From positions 930,001 to 994,000 of the forward strand of contig NZ_CP072983.1 in NCBI RefSeq assembly GCF_024397795.1: a stretch of DNA of 64,000 bases, written 5' to 3'. Under the pieces are notes generated by a model, which was given only the letters and a program-made list of their open reading frames with translations, was not told the origin of the DNA and ran no database searches. Numbering within the stretch: the stretch's first letter is position 1; each line of letters opens with the position of its first letter. The translations under genes were made by a program, and so were the position numbers. Source of the DNA: Lactobacillus intestinalis. GTDB taxonomy: Bacteria; Bacillota; Bacilli; Lactobacillales; Lactobacillaceae. Positions 8,899 to 18,930 of the stretch are shown one piece after another.

Positions 8899-10302
8899 TT
8901 AAAGAATGAACTTAGTAAGATCTTTATTGGTAATAATATCACTCAATTTATCTTCCACATAAGCTTCAGTAATAGTTATTTCGCCCATTTCCATATCTGG
9001 ACCTTCATACAATACATCCTCTAAGAGTTTTTCAAGAATTGTAGAAAGTCGACGTGCACCAATATTATCAGTACCTTGGTTAACATCATAAGCAATTTGA
9101 GCAATCTTATCTACAGCTTCTTTAGTGAATACTAGCTTTATACCATCGGCATGCATTAAAGCAATGTATTGCTTAAGAAGTGAGTTTTCTGGATCCTTAA
9201 GAATTTTAACAAAGTCATCTTTACTTAAAGCATTCAATTCAACACGAATCGGAAAACGTCCTTGAAGTTCTGGAATCAAATCACTTGGCTTGCTTTCCGC
9301 AAAGGCACCGGCTGCAATGAAGAGAATATGATCAGTTGAAACGGGACCATATTTAGTTTGAATAGTAGAACCTTCAACAATTGGTAAGATATCGCGTTGA
9401 ACACCTTCACGAGAAACTTCTCCAGAGGTCTTCTTGTTGCCAGCAGTAATCTTATCGATTTCATCTATAAAGATAATACCATTGTTAGTGGTTCTTTCGA
9501 TTGCCTTTTGATAAATGCTGTCGTAATCCACCATCTTATGAGATTGTTCTTGAATTAAAAGCTCACGTGCATCCCTAACTGGTAAAGTTCTCTTTACTTT
9601 TTTCTTAGGAACTAAATTATTGAGCATTGAGCTCATATCCATTCCCATTTGTCCCATCATATCACCCATTGGATTAACTTTAGGAGCTTCCTCAACTTCG
9701 ACAGTCACTTCACGATCTTCAAGTAAGCCTTTATTTAATTTTTCAGCTACACTCAAACGCTCATTACGAACTTCATCAGTAACTTCTTCTTGAGGACCAT
9801 TATTATTTTGATTTTGGTTACCGCCCATCAGCATTTGCATCATATCTTGCATTTGTTGCATTTGGCTTTCGCGATTTTCACGTTTAATCCCTGGAACAAG
9901 CAAACGAACCAATTCTTTATTTGCTTCTTTTTCAGCTTGAGGTCGAACGCGTTCGAATTGATCCTTTTCTTCCATTCGAACTGCTTCGTTAACCAAATCT
10001 CTTACCATAGATTCAACATCGCGACCAACATAACCTACCTCAGTAAATTTAGTTGCTTCCACTTTTACAAAAGGAGCCTCAACAATGTCGGCAAGACGGC
10101 GAGCAATTTCAGTTTTACCAACACCAGTAGGGCCTGCCATCAAAAGATTCTTTGGAGTAATATCTTTTTGCATATCTTTTGACAATTGCATTCTGCGATA
10201 ACGATTATAAAGTGCGATTGCGACAGATTTCTTGGCTTCATCTTGGCCAATAATATATTGATTTAAAATATCAACTATTTGTTTTGGGGTTTTAATTGCC
10301 AT
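8899..10302 (-). CDS. hslU: HslU, ATPase subunit of the HslUV (ClpYQ) protease
   Basis: AAA+ unfoldase that feeds substrates into the HslV peptidase. 467 residues: Walker [14 protein letters not shown] (about 57-69), a long and variable I-domain with a methionine/glutamine/asparagine-rich stretch (about 145-225), Walker B IIFIDEID (about 275-282), and a C terminus ending KFIL, the tail that inserts between HslV subunits. It starts 17 bases after hslV and is translationally close to it. The asparagine/methionine-rich insert is a common variable feature of the I-domain. Identification is certain. Confidence 0.97.
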   Translation of the reverse strand: MAIKTPKQIVDILNQYIIGQDEAKKSVAIALYNRYRRMQLSKDMQKDITPKNLLMAGPTGVGKTEIARRLADIVEAPFVKVEATKFTEVGYVGRDVESMVRDLVNEAVRMEEKDQFERVRPQAEKEANKELVRLLVPGIKRENRESQMQQMQDMMQMLMGGNQNQNNNGPQEEVTDEVRNERLSVAEKLNKGLLEDREVTVEVEEAPKVNPMGDMMGQMGMDMSSMLNNLVPKKKVKRTLPVRDARELLIQEQSHKMVDYDSIYQKAIERTTNNGIIFIDEIDKITAGNKKTSGEVSREGVQRDILPIVEGSTIQTKYGPVSTDHILFIAAGAFAESKPSDLIPELQGRFPIRVELNALSKDDFVKILKDPENSLLKQYIALMHADGIKLVFTKEAVDKIAQIAYDVNQGTDNIGARRLSTILEKLLEDVLYEGPDMEMGEITITEAYVEDKLSDIITNKDLTKFIL

Positions 10303-10319
10303 TTTATTTCCTTCTTTGA

Positions 10320-10844
10320 TTAAAGTTCATCTGTATTAATTTGATCATCAGTAAATACATCAATTCCGGATGCGATCTTAACTGCTTCATGAGCAATATC
10401 TTTAGCAGACATATCACTAGCATGGCGAGTCATTGCAATTGCTGCAGCTTGAGCAAAATTACCACCTGAACCAATTGCAACAACATTTTCATCTGGTTCA
10501 AGTACTTCTCCATTACCTGAAATAAGAAGTAAGTCTTTTTCGTCAAAAGCAATTAACATTGCATTTAACTTTTGAAGAGTTGGGTCCTTACGCCAAGCTT
10601 GAGCCATTTCTACAGCAGCTCTACGTAAATCACCGCTATATGCTTCAAGTTTTCCTTCAAGCATTTCTTGCAAACTAACTGCATCAGCTACACCACCAGC
10701 AAATCCGATTACCACACGATCATGATAAATTCGACGGATCTTTTTAGCACTAGCTTTAGCAATAACTTTTTCACCTAAAGTTACTTGACCATCACCTGCA
10801 ATAGCAGTTTTTCCATTGAATTTCACTGAACAAATTGTTGTCAT
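10320..10844 (-). CDS. hslV: HslV, peptidase subunit of the HslUV protease
   Basis: Proteasome-like threonine peptidase, 174 residues. The product starts MTTICSVK; removal of Met leaves Thr as N-terminal nucleophile, as in E. coli HslV. The GDGQVTLGE (about residues 18-26) and GFAGGVADA (about 48-56) motifs are typical, with valine replacing the usual threonine in the second. It pairs with the adjacent hslU. In many Bacilli xerC (codV) lies directly upstream, between trmFO and hslV; here there are only 69 bases, so xerC is missing from this place. Confidence 0.97.
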   Translation of the reverse strand: MTTICSVKFNGKTAIAGDGQVTLGEKVIAKASAKKIRRIYHDRVVIGFAGGVADAVSLQEMLEGKLEAYSGDLRRAAVEMAQAWRKDPTLQKLNAMLIAFDEKDLLLISGNGEVLEPDENVVAIGSGGNFAQAAAIAMTRHASDMSAKDIAHEAVKIASGIDVFTDDQINTDEL

Positions 10845-10913
10845 TGATATTTTACCTCTCTTATATTTTTAACACATTATTATATTAAACATTTTATATA
10901 AGTCTAGTCTAAA

Positions 10914-12233
10914 TTAGTTATTTTCTAGAACTTCTGCTTTAAATTTATCTAAGCTTTCTAAACCACGTTCACTAATCTTCAAGTGACGTTCTTTTTTATT
11001 ACGGATCTTTTTACCTTCCAAACCAGGTAAAAGTGCAAAGCTGGCATTCATAGGTTGAAAATGTTTAGGATTAGTTGTGGTTACATAGTTGGCCATTGAA
11101 CCCAGAGCAGTATCTTTAGGGAAAATTGCCACTTCTTCTCCTAGAGCTTCTCTAGCTGCATTAATTCCAGCAACTAAACCACTTCCCGCACTTTCAACAT
11201 AACCTTCTACCCCAGTCATCTGACCGGCAAAGAAAAGGCCGGGTCTTTGCTTTGCTTCATAACTAGCATTCAATACCTCTGGGGATGCCATGTAAGTATT
11301 TCTGTGCATTTTTCCATAACGTACAAAACGAGCATTTTCTAATCCCGGAATCATTGAAAAGACTCTCTTTTGTTCACCATATTTCAAATGAGTTTGGAAA
11401 CCAACAATATTGTACATAGAAGCTGCAGCATTATCCTGACGAAGCTGAATTACTGCATATGGCAACTTACCAGTATGAGGATCTTCCAAGCCTACAGGCT
11501 TAAGAGGACCAAACAACATAGTTTTAGCCCCACGAGCAGCCATAACTTCGATTGGCATACATCCCTCAAAGACATCATCTTTTTCAAAGCCATGCATTTC
11601 AGCTGTTTCTGCATTAATCAAGGCTTTAGTAAATGCCATATATTGTTCTTTATCCATCGGACAATTTAAATATGCTGCTTCACCGCGATCATAACGAGAC
11701 TTCTTATAAACAATATCCATATTAATGGAATCTGCAGCAACAATGGGAGCAGCCGCATCAAAGAAATGTAAACTATCAGTTCCAGAAAACTTTCGAATTT
11801 CTTCAGCAAGTTTATCACTAGTCAGAGGACCTGTTGCGACTACTGTAATTCCTTCAGTTGGTAATTCAGTGATTTCTTCTTCGTGGATTGTTACATTATC
11901 AAGATTATGAATAGTGTCAGTAATATATTTGCTAAAACGATCTCTATCTACTGCTAGAGCTCCACCTGCTGGCACTTGAGTTTTATCGGCTGCTTTTAGA
12001 ATCAATGAATCTAAGTGACGCATCTCTTCTTTTAAAAGTCCCACTGCGTTAGATAATTGATTAGAGCGCATAGAATTGGTACATACTAATTCTGCAAGTT
12101 CTCCCGTTTCATGGGCTGGAGTTGACTTCTTGGGTCTCATTTCATAAAGATCAACATGAACTCCTCTTTTAGCTAATTGCCAAGTGGCTTCACTACCGGC
12201 TAAGCCGCCACCAATTACAGTTACATTAGGCAT
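10914..12233 (-). CDS. trmFO: Methylenetetrahydrofolate-tRNA (uracil-54-C5)-methyltransferase
   Basis: Folate- and FAD-dependent enzyme that makes ribothymidine at position 54 of tRNA. 439 residues with an FAD-binding GGGLAGSEA at the N terminus, the conserved cysteine in [13 protein letters not shown] (about residue 50), and a second conserved cysteine in FEGCMPIEV (about 223). Start choice: an AAGGG site lies nine bases before the ATG at 12231-12233; the earlier in-frame ATG at 12242 touches that site directly and is therefore unlikely. It stands between topA and hslV, the normal Lactobacillales neighbourhood. Confidence 0.95.
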   Translation of the reverse strand: MPNVTVIGGGLAGSEATWQLAKRGVHVDLYEMRPKKSTPAHETGELAELVCTNSMRSNQLSNAVGLLKEEMRHLDSLILKAADKTQVPAGGALAVDRDRFSKYITDTIHNLDNVTIHEEEITELPTEGITVVATGPLTSDKLAEEIRKFSGTDSLHFFDAAAPIVAADSINMDIVYKKSRYDRGEAAYLNCPMDKEQYMAFTKALINAETAEMHGFEKDDVFEGCMPIEVMAARGAKTMLFGPLKPVGLEDPHTGKLPYAVIQLRQDNAAASMYNIVGFQTHLKYGEQKRVFSMIPGLENARFVRYGKMHRNTYMASPEVLNASYEAKQRPGLFFAGQMTGVEGYVESAGSGLVAGINAAREALGEEVAIFPKDTALGSMANYVTTTNPKHFQPMNASFALLPGLEGKKIRNKKERHLKISERGLESLDKFKAEVLENN

Positions 12234-12271
12234 TAATTTCATCCCTTACTAAAAAATTTATATATATAAGA

Positions 12272-12301
12272 ATATCATCAAACCAGATAGTTTGATGATA
12301 T
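12272..12301 (-). terminator. Probable topA terminator
   Basis: Perfect 12-bp stem ATATCATCAAAC / GTTTGATGATAT with a six-base loop between topA and trmFO. The following minus-strand sequence is U-rich but not a clean U run, so termination may be partial. Confidence 0.6.
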
Positions 12302-12324
12302 CAAATACGTTTTTTTATTTAATC

Positions 12325-14430
12325 TTATTTTTCTTCTTGTGGATCCTCACGATAGTCACCATTTGGACAAAGAACAACTAATCCTTTTTTCGTCTTCTTT
12401 TGAACTAGAAAGTGACCGTCATTTGGACAATTTCGACTGATTGGTTGATCCCATGAAACAAAATCACAGTCGGGATACCGAGAACAGCCATAGAATTTAC
12501 GATTCTTTTTAGACTTCTTTTCCACTACTTCGCCCTTACCACATTTAGGACAAGTGACACCGATTTTCTTAACGATCGGCTTAGTGTTGCGACAATCCGG
12601 GAATCTAGAACAAGCATAAAACTTACCATACTTTCCCATCTTAATTACCATTGGTGCCCCACAAATATCACAATTGAATCCAGCTGGTTCATCTTTAATT
12701 TGAATCTTTTCAATTTCTTTATCAGCTGTAGTTAATTCCTTTTTAAAGGGATGGTAATATTCATCAATAACTTTTACCCAATCCTTTTTCCCGTCTTCAA
12801 CTCCATCTAGTTCATTTTCTAGAGTGGCAGTATAGTCAACATCAGTAATATCTGGGAAAAATTCTTCAATTAAGCTATCGACAATTTCTCCAAGTTCGGT
12901 TGGGACAATTGAACGTCCTTCAAGTTTAACATAATAACGTCGTTGAATAGTATCAATAGTTGGCGCATAGGTTGATGGGCGCCCTACTCCATTTTCTTCT
13001 AGTGCTCTAACAAGACTAGCTTCAGTATAGCGAGCCGGTGGCAAAGTAAAGTGTTGCTTATTATCGGATTTTTCCATCTTAACTTTGTCGCCTTCATTTA
13101 AATCAGGTAATTCAACGTTCTTTTCTTGTTGATTATCATAAACTTTAGTAAAACCAGCAAAATTCAATTTAGAACCAGTTGTTCTAAAGATTACCCCATT
13201 TTGAACAATATCTGCTCGTACAGTATCATACACAGCTGCCGTCATTTCACTAGCTAAAAATCTTGACCAGATCAGCTTATACAAACGATATTGCTCAGTA
13301 GTCAAAACTTTCTTCAAAGATTCTGGTGTACGATAGACACTAGTTGGACGAATAGCTTCATGGGCATCTTGAGCATCTTCTTGGTTCTTAAAATGGCGTT
13401 GGCTTTTAGCAGCATATTCTGCACCATAGTTTTCATGCAAGAACTTAGAAGCTTCTGCTTGAGCAACTGGAGAGGTACGTTTAGAGTCAGTTCTCATATA
13501 GGTAATTAACCCTACAGTTCCTTGCTTTCCCAAACTAATTCCTTCATAAAGTTGCTGAGCAATACTCATGGTTCTTCTAGTTCTGTATCCCAGTCGCTTA
13601 TTAGCCTCTTGTTGCATAGTAGAAGTAGTAAATGGTGCAGGTGGCTGGCGACGCCGTTGTCTTGTAACGACTTTCTCAACTTCAAAATCTTTCTTTTTAT
13701 CGATTTTTGATAAAACTTCTTGAACTGCTTCATTGTTTGGCAATTCTTTCTTTTTACCATCTATGCCATAAAAACTAGATTTAAACAGCTTCTTGTCTTT
13801 TTCAAAGTCTGCATCAATCGTCCAGTATTCTTTGGGTTTAAAGTTTTTGATCTCTTTTTCACGATCAATTACTAATTTAAGAGCAACTGATTGAACACGA
13901 CCCGCACTAAGTCCTTTTTTGACTTTTGCCCATAAGATTGGAGAAAGCGAGTAACCTACTATTCTATCTAATACACGACGTGCTTGTTGTGCATTAACTG
14001 TATCCATATCAATGGTACGGGGATGCTTAAAACTTTCTTTCACTGCATCTTTAGTAACTTCGTTAAAGGTTACTCGATTTTTAGCATTTTCGTCTAGGTT
14101 TAGAGCATGTGCAACGTGCCAAGCGATCGCTTCACCTTCACGATCCGGGTCAGAGGCCAAATAAACATCTTTAGCCTTCTTAGCTTCACTCTTAAGTTCC
14201 TTGATTGTATCCCCTTTACCACGGATAGAAATATATTTTGGCTTATAATTATTATCAAAATCTATTCCCATTTGTGATTTAGGGAGATCACGAATATGGC
14301 CCTTTGAAGCAATTACATGATAATTACTTCCCAAATACTTTTCAATAGTTTTAGCCTTTGCTGGCGATTCTACAATTACAAGTGTTTTTTTCTTCTTTTT
14401 AGATTTTGTTTTCTTTTTAGTAGTAGGCAT
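12325..14430 (-). CDS. topA: DNA topoisomerase I
   Basis: Type IA topoisomerase relaxing negative supercoils. 701 residues: a lysine-rich N terminus, a TOPRIM domain with VESPAKAKTIEKYLG (about 19-33) and DPDREGEAIAWH (about 94-105), and the catalytic tyrosine in GLITYMRTDS (about residue 310). C-terminal zinc ribbons follow: CDIC with CSRFPDC and CPKC with CSRYPDC. A third ribbon has only single cysteines (CPNDG ... LCPNGD) and is degenerate. It lies downstream of dprA, the common Firmicute order. Confidence 0.97.
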   Translation of the reverse strand: MPTTKKKTKSKKKKKTLVIVESPAKAKTIEKYLGSNYHVIASKGHIRDLPKSQMGIDFDNNYKPKYISIRGKGDTIKELKSEAKKAKDVYLASDPDREGEAIAWHVAHALNLDENAKNRVTFNEVTKDAVKESFKHPRTIDMDTVNAQQARRVLDRIVGYSLSPILWAKVKKGLSAGRVQSVALKLVIDREKEIKNFKPKEYWTIDADFEKDKKLFKSSFYGIDGKKKELPNNEAVQEVLSKIDKKKDFEVEKVVTRQRRRQPPAPFTTSTMQQEANKRLGYRTRRTMSIAQQLYEGISLGKQGTVGLITYMRTDSKRTSPVAQAEASKFLHENYGAEYAAKSQRHFKNQEDAQDAHEAIRPTSVYRTPESLKKVLTTEQYRLYKLIWSRFLASEMTAAVYDTVRADIVQNGVIFRTTGSKLNFAGFTKVYDNQQEKNVELPDLNEGDKVKMEKSDNKQHFTLPPARYTEASLVRALEENGVGRPSTYAPTIDTIQRRYYVKLEGRSIVPTELGEIVDSLIEEFFPDITDVDYTATLENELDGVEDGKKDWVKVIDEYYHPFKKELTTADKEIEKIQIKDEPAGFNCDICGAPMVIKMGKYGKFYACSRFPDCRNTKPIVKKIGVTCPKCGKGEVVEKKSKKNRKFYGCSRYPDCDFVSWDQPISRNCPNDGHFLVQKKTKKGLVVLCPNGDYREDPQEEK

Positions 14431-14536
14431 TGAATGCCTCCTTTTATTAATTTTTTAAAATAATACTATGTTGAGAATAAAATACCTATCTCTAAATTGT
14501 CAAATATTTTTGTAATCGCTAGCAAAAAAATAAATT

Positions 14537-15388
14537 TTATTCTATGTTTTGAAAAGGCTCTTCAAGCTTAAAATCAACTATTGGGATAGCCCCAACTTCA
14601 ATTAAACGATTTGGTCCTTTAGATAAATCACATGTAATTGGTCCAGGGACTGCATAAACATCACGATTTTCATGTAATGCCATATTAGCAGTGATTAAAG
14701 AGCCTGATTGTTCTCGGGCTTCAGTTACAATTACTAAATCTGATAGACCAGCCAAAATTCGATTGCGTTCAGGAAAACGAAATGGTTTAGGTGGCGTATC
14801 AGGTAAGTATTCGCTGATTAATAACCCTTTTTCTACAATTTCCTGTTGGAGAAACTGATTCTGAGCTGGATAAAAATGATTTATTCCATTTCCTACCACC
14901 GCCACTGTTTTTCCGCCATGGTGTAATGCAGATCCATGAGCCATTCCATCTACACCTCTGGCAAGCCCGCTAGCGATTACATACTTTTTAATTAAATTAG
15001 GCATTAATTCATCAATCACAACTTGACTGTAGTTAGTAGCTTGTCTAGCTCCAACAATAGTTGCAATTGGCCTCTTTAATAAATTGGTATTTCCCCGTGC
15101 AAAAAGAATCAATGGTGGTTGATATATTTGCCGTAATTTATTCGGATAAAGATCATCGAAAAAGCTTATTACACTACATTGCTTTCTAATACGATCAATG
15201 ATTTTTTCATATTTTTCGTTATAAAAAGCTTGTAAGCTACTTTCAATAAGCTTTTCTGGTAAATCAAGTTGTTTTAGCTGAGCAGCTTCTACCTTTTCAG
15301 AATCAAGCTGGCTAGCAATTTGCAACATTTTTACATATCCAATACCGCGTTCTAATTTTAATCGTAATAAAAAGTCTGTTTTATTCAT
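14537..15388 (-). CDS. dprA: DNA-processing protein A (RecA loader for incoming single-stranded DNA)
   Basis: Binds single-stranded DNA taken up in transformation and loads RecA; also present in lactobacilli not known to be competent. 283 residues: a short N-terminal helical region, then the Rossmann-like DprA/Smf domain with GARQATNY (about 114-121), SGLARGVDGMAHGSAL (about 141-156), FPERNRILAGLSD (about 205-217) and EQSGSLITA (about 228-236). No C-terminal winged helix is seen. The GGAGG ribosome binding site falls in the 3' arm of a hairpin that also looks like the rnhB terminator (see 15389-15431), so its translation or transcription may be throttled. Confidence 0.94.
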   Translation of the reverse strand: MNKTDFLLRLKLERGIGYVKMLQIASQLDSEKVEAAQLKQLDLPEKLIESSLQAFYNEKYEKIIDRIRKQCSVISFFDDLYPNKLRQIYQPPLILFARGNTNLLKRPIATIVGARQATNYSQVVIDELMPNLIKKYVIASGLARGVDGMAHGSALHHGGKTVAVVGNGINHFYPAQNQFLQQEIVEKGLLISEYLPDTPPKPFRFPERNRILAGLSDLVIVTEAREQSGSLITANMALHENRDVYAVPGPITCDLSKGPNRLIEVGAIPIVDFKLEEPFQNIE

Positions 15389-15431
15389 GTAAAAACCTCC
15401 ATTTATAAGTACGCAAAAATAGAGGTTTTAC
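15389..15431 (-). promoter_or_regulatory. Hairpin between rnhB and dprA that contains the dprA ribosome binding site
   Basis: On the minus strand GTAAAACCTCTAT pairs with ATGGAGGTTTTTAC (one bulge, one G-U) around a 16-base loop. The 3' arm holds GGAGG and a U5 run, and the dprA ATG follows at once. It can be a terminator of the ylqF-rnhB transcript, or a structure that hides the dprA start site, or both. Confidence 0.6.
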
Positions 15432-15437
15432 TTTTAT

Positions 15438-16190
15438 TTAGTTGAGCATGCTTTTTATTGGTTCAAAGCTTTTACGATGAATCGGAGTAGGACCAAATTT
15501 ATTAAGAGCATCCAGATGATCTTTAGTCCCATATCCTGCATTTTTACTAAACTTGTATTGAGGATATAGAGCATCATAATCGTCCATCAATTTATCTCTA
15601 AATACTTTAGCTACAATCGAAGCAGCTGCAATGGAGTTTGATTTTGCATCACCTTTGATCAACTTAATTTGAGGAATAGCTATGGGAACATCCATTGCAT
15701 CAACGAGCAGAGCATCTGGTTTTCGATCTAAATTTTTAACAGCTTCTGCCATGGCCAAGCGATCGGCTTCATAAATATTAATTTCATCAATGACTTGAGC
15801 ATTTTTAATGCCAATTCCTACACTGACAGCTTTTTCTAGAATTTTAGGATAAAGTTCAAGCCTTCTTTTTGGGGACAGCTTTTTAGAATCATTAACATCG
15901 ATCAAATCAAAATTTTCATCAATAATGACAGCCGCAGTAACTACTGGGCCAGCAAGAGGCCCGCGCCCTACTTCATCAACACCTGCCACTAGTTGACTAT
16001 TTTTCCAGAATCTTCTTTCATATTGAAAACGACTTAAGAATTGTTCTTTTTTCTTAAGTAAAAGTTCCTGTTTTCTTTTATAAGTTGTTAAAAGTTTTTG
16101 GACTCCACTTCTAGGATCGTTTTTTAAAGCCGCGAATTCTTCTTCACTCACACCATTGTTGAGCAATTCTTTAATTTCTTTGATTGTCAT
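15438..16190 (-). CDS. rnhB: Ribonuclease HII
   Basis: Removes RNA from RNA-DNA hybrids and single ribonucleotides from DNA. 250 residues. Catalytic motifs: [15 protein letters not shown] (about 69-83, with the Asp-Glu pair), [10 protein letters not shown] (about 99-108), the aspartate in ALLVDAMD and [17 protein letters not shown] (about 180-196). The N-terminal 65 residues form the helical extension usual in Bacilli. Its start codon overlaps the end of ylqF by four bases (ATGA-type coupling), so the two are translated together. Confidence 0.96.
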   Translation of the reverse strand: MTIKEIKELLNNGVSEEEFAALKNDPRSGVQKLLTTYKRKQELLLKKKEQFLSRFQYERRFWKNSQLVAGVDEVGRGPLAGPVVTAAVIIDENFDLIDVNDSKKLSPKRRLELYPKILEKAVSVGIGIKNAQVIDEINIYEADRLAMAEAVKNLDRKPDALLVDAMDVPIAIPQIKLIKGDAKSNSIAAASIVAKVFRDKLMDDYDALYPQYKFSKNAGYGTKDHLDALNKFGPTPIHRKSFEPIKSMLN

Positions 16191-17026
16191 GGTCTATCTA
16201 ATGTGATCCTTCCAATTTTGCCTTTACGCAATCTTTGAAGCATATACAACGAAAAGCGATCATAATCATCTCTCATTCCATATTGCTGAGTCATGGCTAA
16301 AAGCAAATCAGGATCGTTAATGTTTTCAAGTTCAGCCTTATCAATATGTGCAAACTTTGCTAAATCATTTGGATAATATTGCCGCAAATTTTTCAAAACG
16401 AATAATGCTACATCATCTGCATGAAAAATACTATCTTTAATTGCTCCAAAGGCTGCCAATTTATAACCTACTTCTTGATCTTCAAACTTTGGCCATAAAA
16501 TTCCCGGTGTATCAAGAATTTGAATATTAGATTGGGTTTTCAACCAAGTTTGCCCTTTTGTAACGCCTGGGCGATTACCAACTTCTGCGACATTACGTCC
16601 CACTAAGCGGTTAATAATGGTAGATTTTCCGCAATTAGGGATGCCCGCTAACGCAATTCTGATTGTAGGATGGACAGCACCTTTTTCTTCAAGTTTTTTA
16701 GTTTTGGAGCTGGCAGCTTTTTTAATCATTTTAATTAAAGCTTGCATATTAGTGTTATGAAGTGAATCCATTGCCATAACAAATTTACCTGGCTGTTGAA
16801 GCTCTTTTTGCCACATTTTAGTCATTACAGGATCTGCTAAATCTGCTTTGTTCAAAATAATCAAGTGTGGCTTATTCCCCACTAAATCTTCGATCATTGG
16901 ATTACGTGAGGATTTAGGGATTCGTGCATCAAGCACTTCCACGATTACATCAATTAAACCCAACTTATCTTCTAGTTGATTGCGGGCTTTATTCATATGC
17001 CCTGGATACCATTGAATTGTAGACAT
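16187..17026 (-). CDS. ylqF: Ribosome biogenesis GTPase YlqF/RbgA
   Basis: Circularly permuted GTPase required for late assembly of the 50S subunit. 279 residues. It starts with the WYPGHMNKA signature; the G motifs come in permuted order: G4 NKAD (about 58-61), then G1 [10 protein letters not shown] (about 127-136) and G3 DTPG (about 174-177). A short C-terminal helical domain follows. It overlaps rnhB by four bases and is preceded by the unrelated antiporter gene 39 bases upstream. Confidence 0.95.
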   Translation of the reverse strand: MSTIQWYPGHMNKARNQLEDKLGLIDVIVEVLDARIPKSSRNPMIEDLVGNKPHLIILNKADLADPVMTKMWQKELQQPGKFVMAMDSLHNTNMQALIKMIKKAASSKTKKLEEKGAVHPTIRIALAGIPNCGKSTIINRLVGRNVAEVGNRPGVTKGQTWLKTQSNIQILDTPGILWPKFEDQEVGYKLAAFGAIKDSIFHADDVALFVLKNLRQYYPNDLAKFAHIDKAELENINDPDLLLAMTQQYGMRDDYDRFSLYMLQRLRKGKIGRITLDRP

Positions 17027-17064
17027 TTTTCTCGTCCTTTCTTATTTCAAACTTATTTTATATC

Positions 17065-18651
17065 TTATTCTTCTTCGGAATGCAAATACAAAACTTCTGC
17101 CAACAATATTTCTCGATACAAAGTCAAAAATCCTGAACGATATTCCTGCTCTTTCTGGGCGATTTGTCCCAAATAATTTCTTTCTAATCTAAAAGCATAA
17201 CGATAAATTTCATCACGAAATTCATGCTCCTCAGGAGTTAATTCAGGTTGTTTAATTGACTTTTTTAGCTCTCTTAAAAAATCTTCAATAGATGTTTCAT
17301 TGATTTGAGCATGTAAATCAAAAATCAGCTGCTTTCTAAATTTTTTAGGAAGATAAATTTTATCTAACTCTGCCAGAGCATAATTTACCATCTCTTCTTT
17401 AACCTGATCAATTACCTTCTTCTTCTCAATATCAGGCTTATCTTTTGGTAAAATGAATCTAAATAAAAATGTGGGCACGATCATACTTAACAAAATTAAA
17501 GTAGCCTCACTAAATAAAACTAAGTGAAAATTATTAACGCTCACTAATGTATTATCTAAAGTATAAGCTAACGCATAAGTAACTGCCCCATGAATTCCTC
17601 CCAAAGAAAAAATCCAGGCATCTTTATTACCTAATTTTAAGACAAGATAGCTATATATGTATCGAACTAAAATATTAACAACATATAAAAACACTCCTAC
17701 TTCAATTGCAAGATCAATTCGATTTGGTAACAAGTTTCCTCGAGTTGCTAAAACAATGTTTGTCCCCAAGCCTATAAATACAACACTATTTAGAATTTCA
17801 CTCAAAATATGAGAAATTTGAAAATCGTTATAGATATTATATACATCAGTTAACTTACTTCTTTCAAATTCGGCATTATGAGCTAAGCCTGCTACTACAA
17901 CCGCAATTATACCTGATACATGAATATGTTCAGCTAAATAATAAAGTAGAATCGGCGTCAAAATATAAATAACTACAATTGGAGTCATTGTAGTAAAATT
18001 TTCATTTGAAAAATAACCACTTAAACGCATAATTTTTTGTCGAAGTAGAATTAATACAAATGAAAATACTAGACCTAATATAATACCACCACCAGCAGAA
18101 TATAAAAAGTCAATAAATGTATGCCATACCTCCAAATGCTTAAAAGTATACCAGCTTACACCCATGTTCAATAAAATGATTCCAGAAGCGTCATTGAATA
18201 GGGATTCATTTTTCAAATATTTACTTACACCTGCCGGTATCTTTAAACCATGAATCACGGATTCAGTTGCTGTCGCATCTGTAGGGGTAGAAATAGCTGC
18301 TAAAATCAAACTGACCGGAAATGATAATCCAAAAAGCCATTTCAGTCCTAAGGTACCAACAGCAGTTGCAATAATGATCATAATTACTGTAATACTTATA
18401 ATAGAGTGCCAACTCCGTGCGATGCTATAAATTCGATTTTGTTGGCCTTCAAAAAATAATAAGGGTGCAATAATTATGCCCATAAAAAATTCAGGGTTAA
18501 AGCTAAAATTAAAGGTAGGTACCAATGTGATCAGCATCCCCAAAGCAAAGGATATATAATTCACTGAAACTTTTTTAAACAAATAATTTTGAACCAACAT
18601 TGCTAATGCCGCTAATAAAACCATGCCAATGGTTAGATTTACAATTTGCAT
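17065..18651 (-). CDS. Cation:proton antiporter, CPA1 (NhaP/NHE) family
   Basis: A 528-residue membrane protein with about 12 transmembrane segments (residues 1-400) and a charged cytosolic tail of about 125 residues. TPTDATATESV (about residues 121-131) and FNDASGIILLN (about 151-161) match the ion-binding regions of CPA1 exchangers; the Asn-Asp pair marks the electroneutral type. Likely role: Na+ or K+/H+ exchange for pH and salt balance. It stands between ylqF and yozE with a terminator separating it from yozE. Ion preference cannot be read from sequence. Confidence 0.88.
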   Translation of the reverse strand: MQIVNLTIGMVLLAALAMLVQNYLFKKVSVNYISFALGMLITLVPTFNFSFNPEFFMGIIIAPLLFFEGQQNRIYSIARSWHSIISITVIMIIIATAVGTLGLKWLFGLSFPVSLILAAISTPTDATATESVIHGLKIPAGVSKYLKNESLFNDASGIILLNMGVSWYTFKHLEVWHTFIDFLYSAGGGIILGLVFSFVLILLRQKIMRLSGYFSNENFTTMTPIVVIYILTPILLYYLAEHIHVSGIIAVVVAGLAHNAEFERSKLTDVYNIYNDFQISHILSEILNSVVFIGLGTNIVLATRGNLLPNRIDLAIEVGVFLYVVNILVRYIYSYLVLKLGNKDAWIFSLGGIHGAVTYALAYTLDNTLVSVNNFHLVLFSEATLILLSMIVPTFLFRFILPKDKPDIEKKKVIDQVKEEMVNYALAELDKIYLPKKFRKQLIFDLHAQINETSIEDFLRELKKSIKQPELTPEEHEFRDEIYRYAFRLERNYLGQIAQKEQEYRSGFLTLYREILLAEVLYLHSEEE

Positions 18652-18675
18652 TTATTACCTTTCCCACTAAAAATA

Positions 18676-18703
18676 AAGACGGTCCTTTAGACCGGACCGT
18701 CTT
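18676..18703 (-). terminator. Terminator overlapping the yozE stop codon
   Basis: Ten-bp GC-rich stem AAGACGGTCC / GGACCGTCTT with an eight-base loop, followed on the minus strand by TATTTTTA. Its 5' arm includes part of the yozE stop codon, separating degV-yozE from the antiporter. Confidence 0.85.
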
Positions 18704-18929
18704 AGTATGACATTTTTTCTTGGTACATTTGATAAGCTTTATCAAATGTTGACATGCTAGCTAAATAGCCTGCATTCAATTCTAAATACTCAGACAGTTT
18801 TTCATAATCTTGCTCTTGCCTAGGAAAAGTTAAATCATGTTGAGCATTATTGGCAAATTGTGCAATATCGTCCTGAGAATTAGGATCTCTCTGAGTCATC
18901 AAATAGCGATAAAAGCTTTCACGATACAT
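18702..18929 (-). CDS. yozE: YozE family small protein (UPF0346, SAM-like helical)
   Basis: 75 residues, starting [16 protein letters not shown], a typical opening for the YozE/UPF0346 family; YozE of B. subtilis folds as a sterile-alpha-motif-like helical bundle, and its role is unknown. The ATG at 18927-18929 lies one base after the degV stop, with a GGAG site seven bases upstream inside degV; longer starts upstream would sit inside degV and lack a site. It is co-transcribed with degV. Confidence 0.85.
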   Translation of the reverse strand: MYRESFYRYLMTQRDPNSQDDIAQFANNAQHDLTFPRQEQDYEKLSEYLELNAGYLASMSTFDKAYQMYQEKMSY

Positions 18930-18930
18930 T

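Noticed and set aside
9790..10182. Plus-strand 130-codon frame inside hslU
   Set aside because: Opposite strand of the hslU coding region, low-complexity product, no initiation signals.
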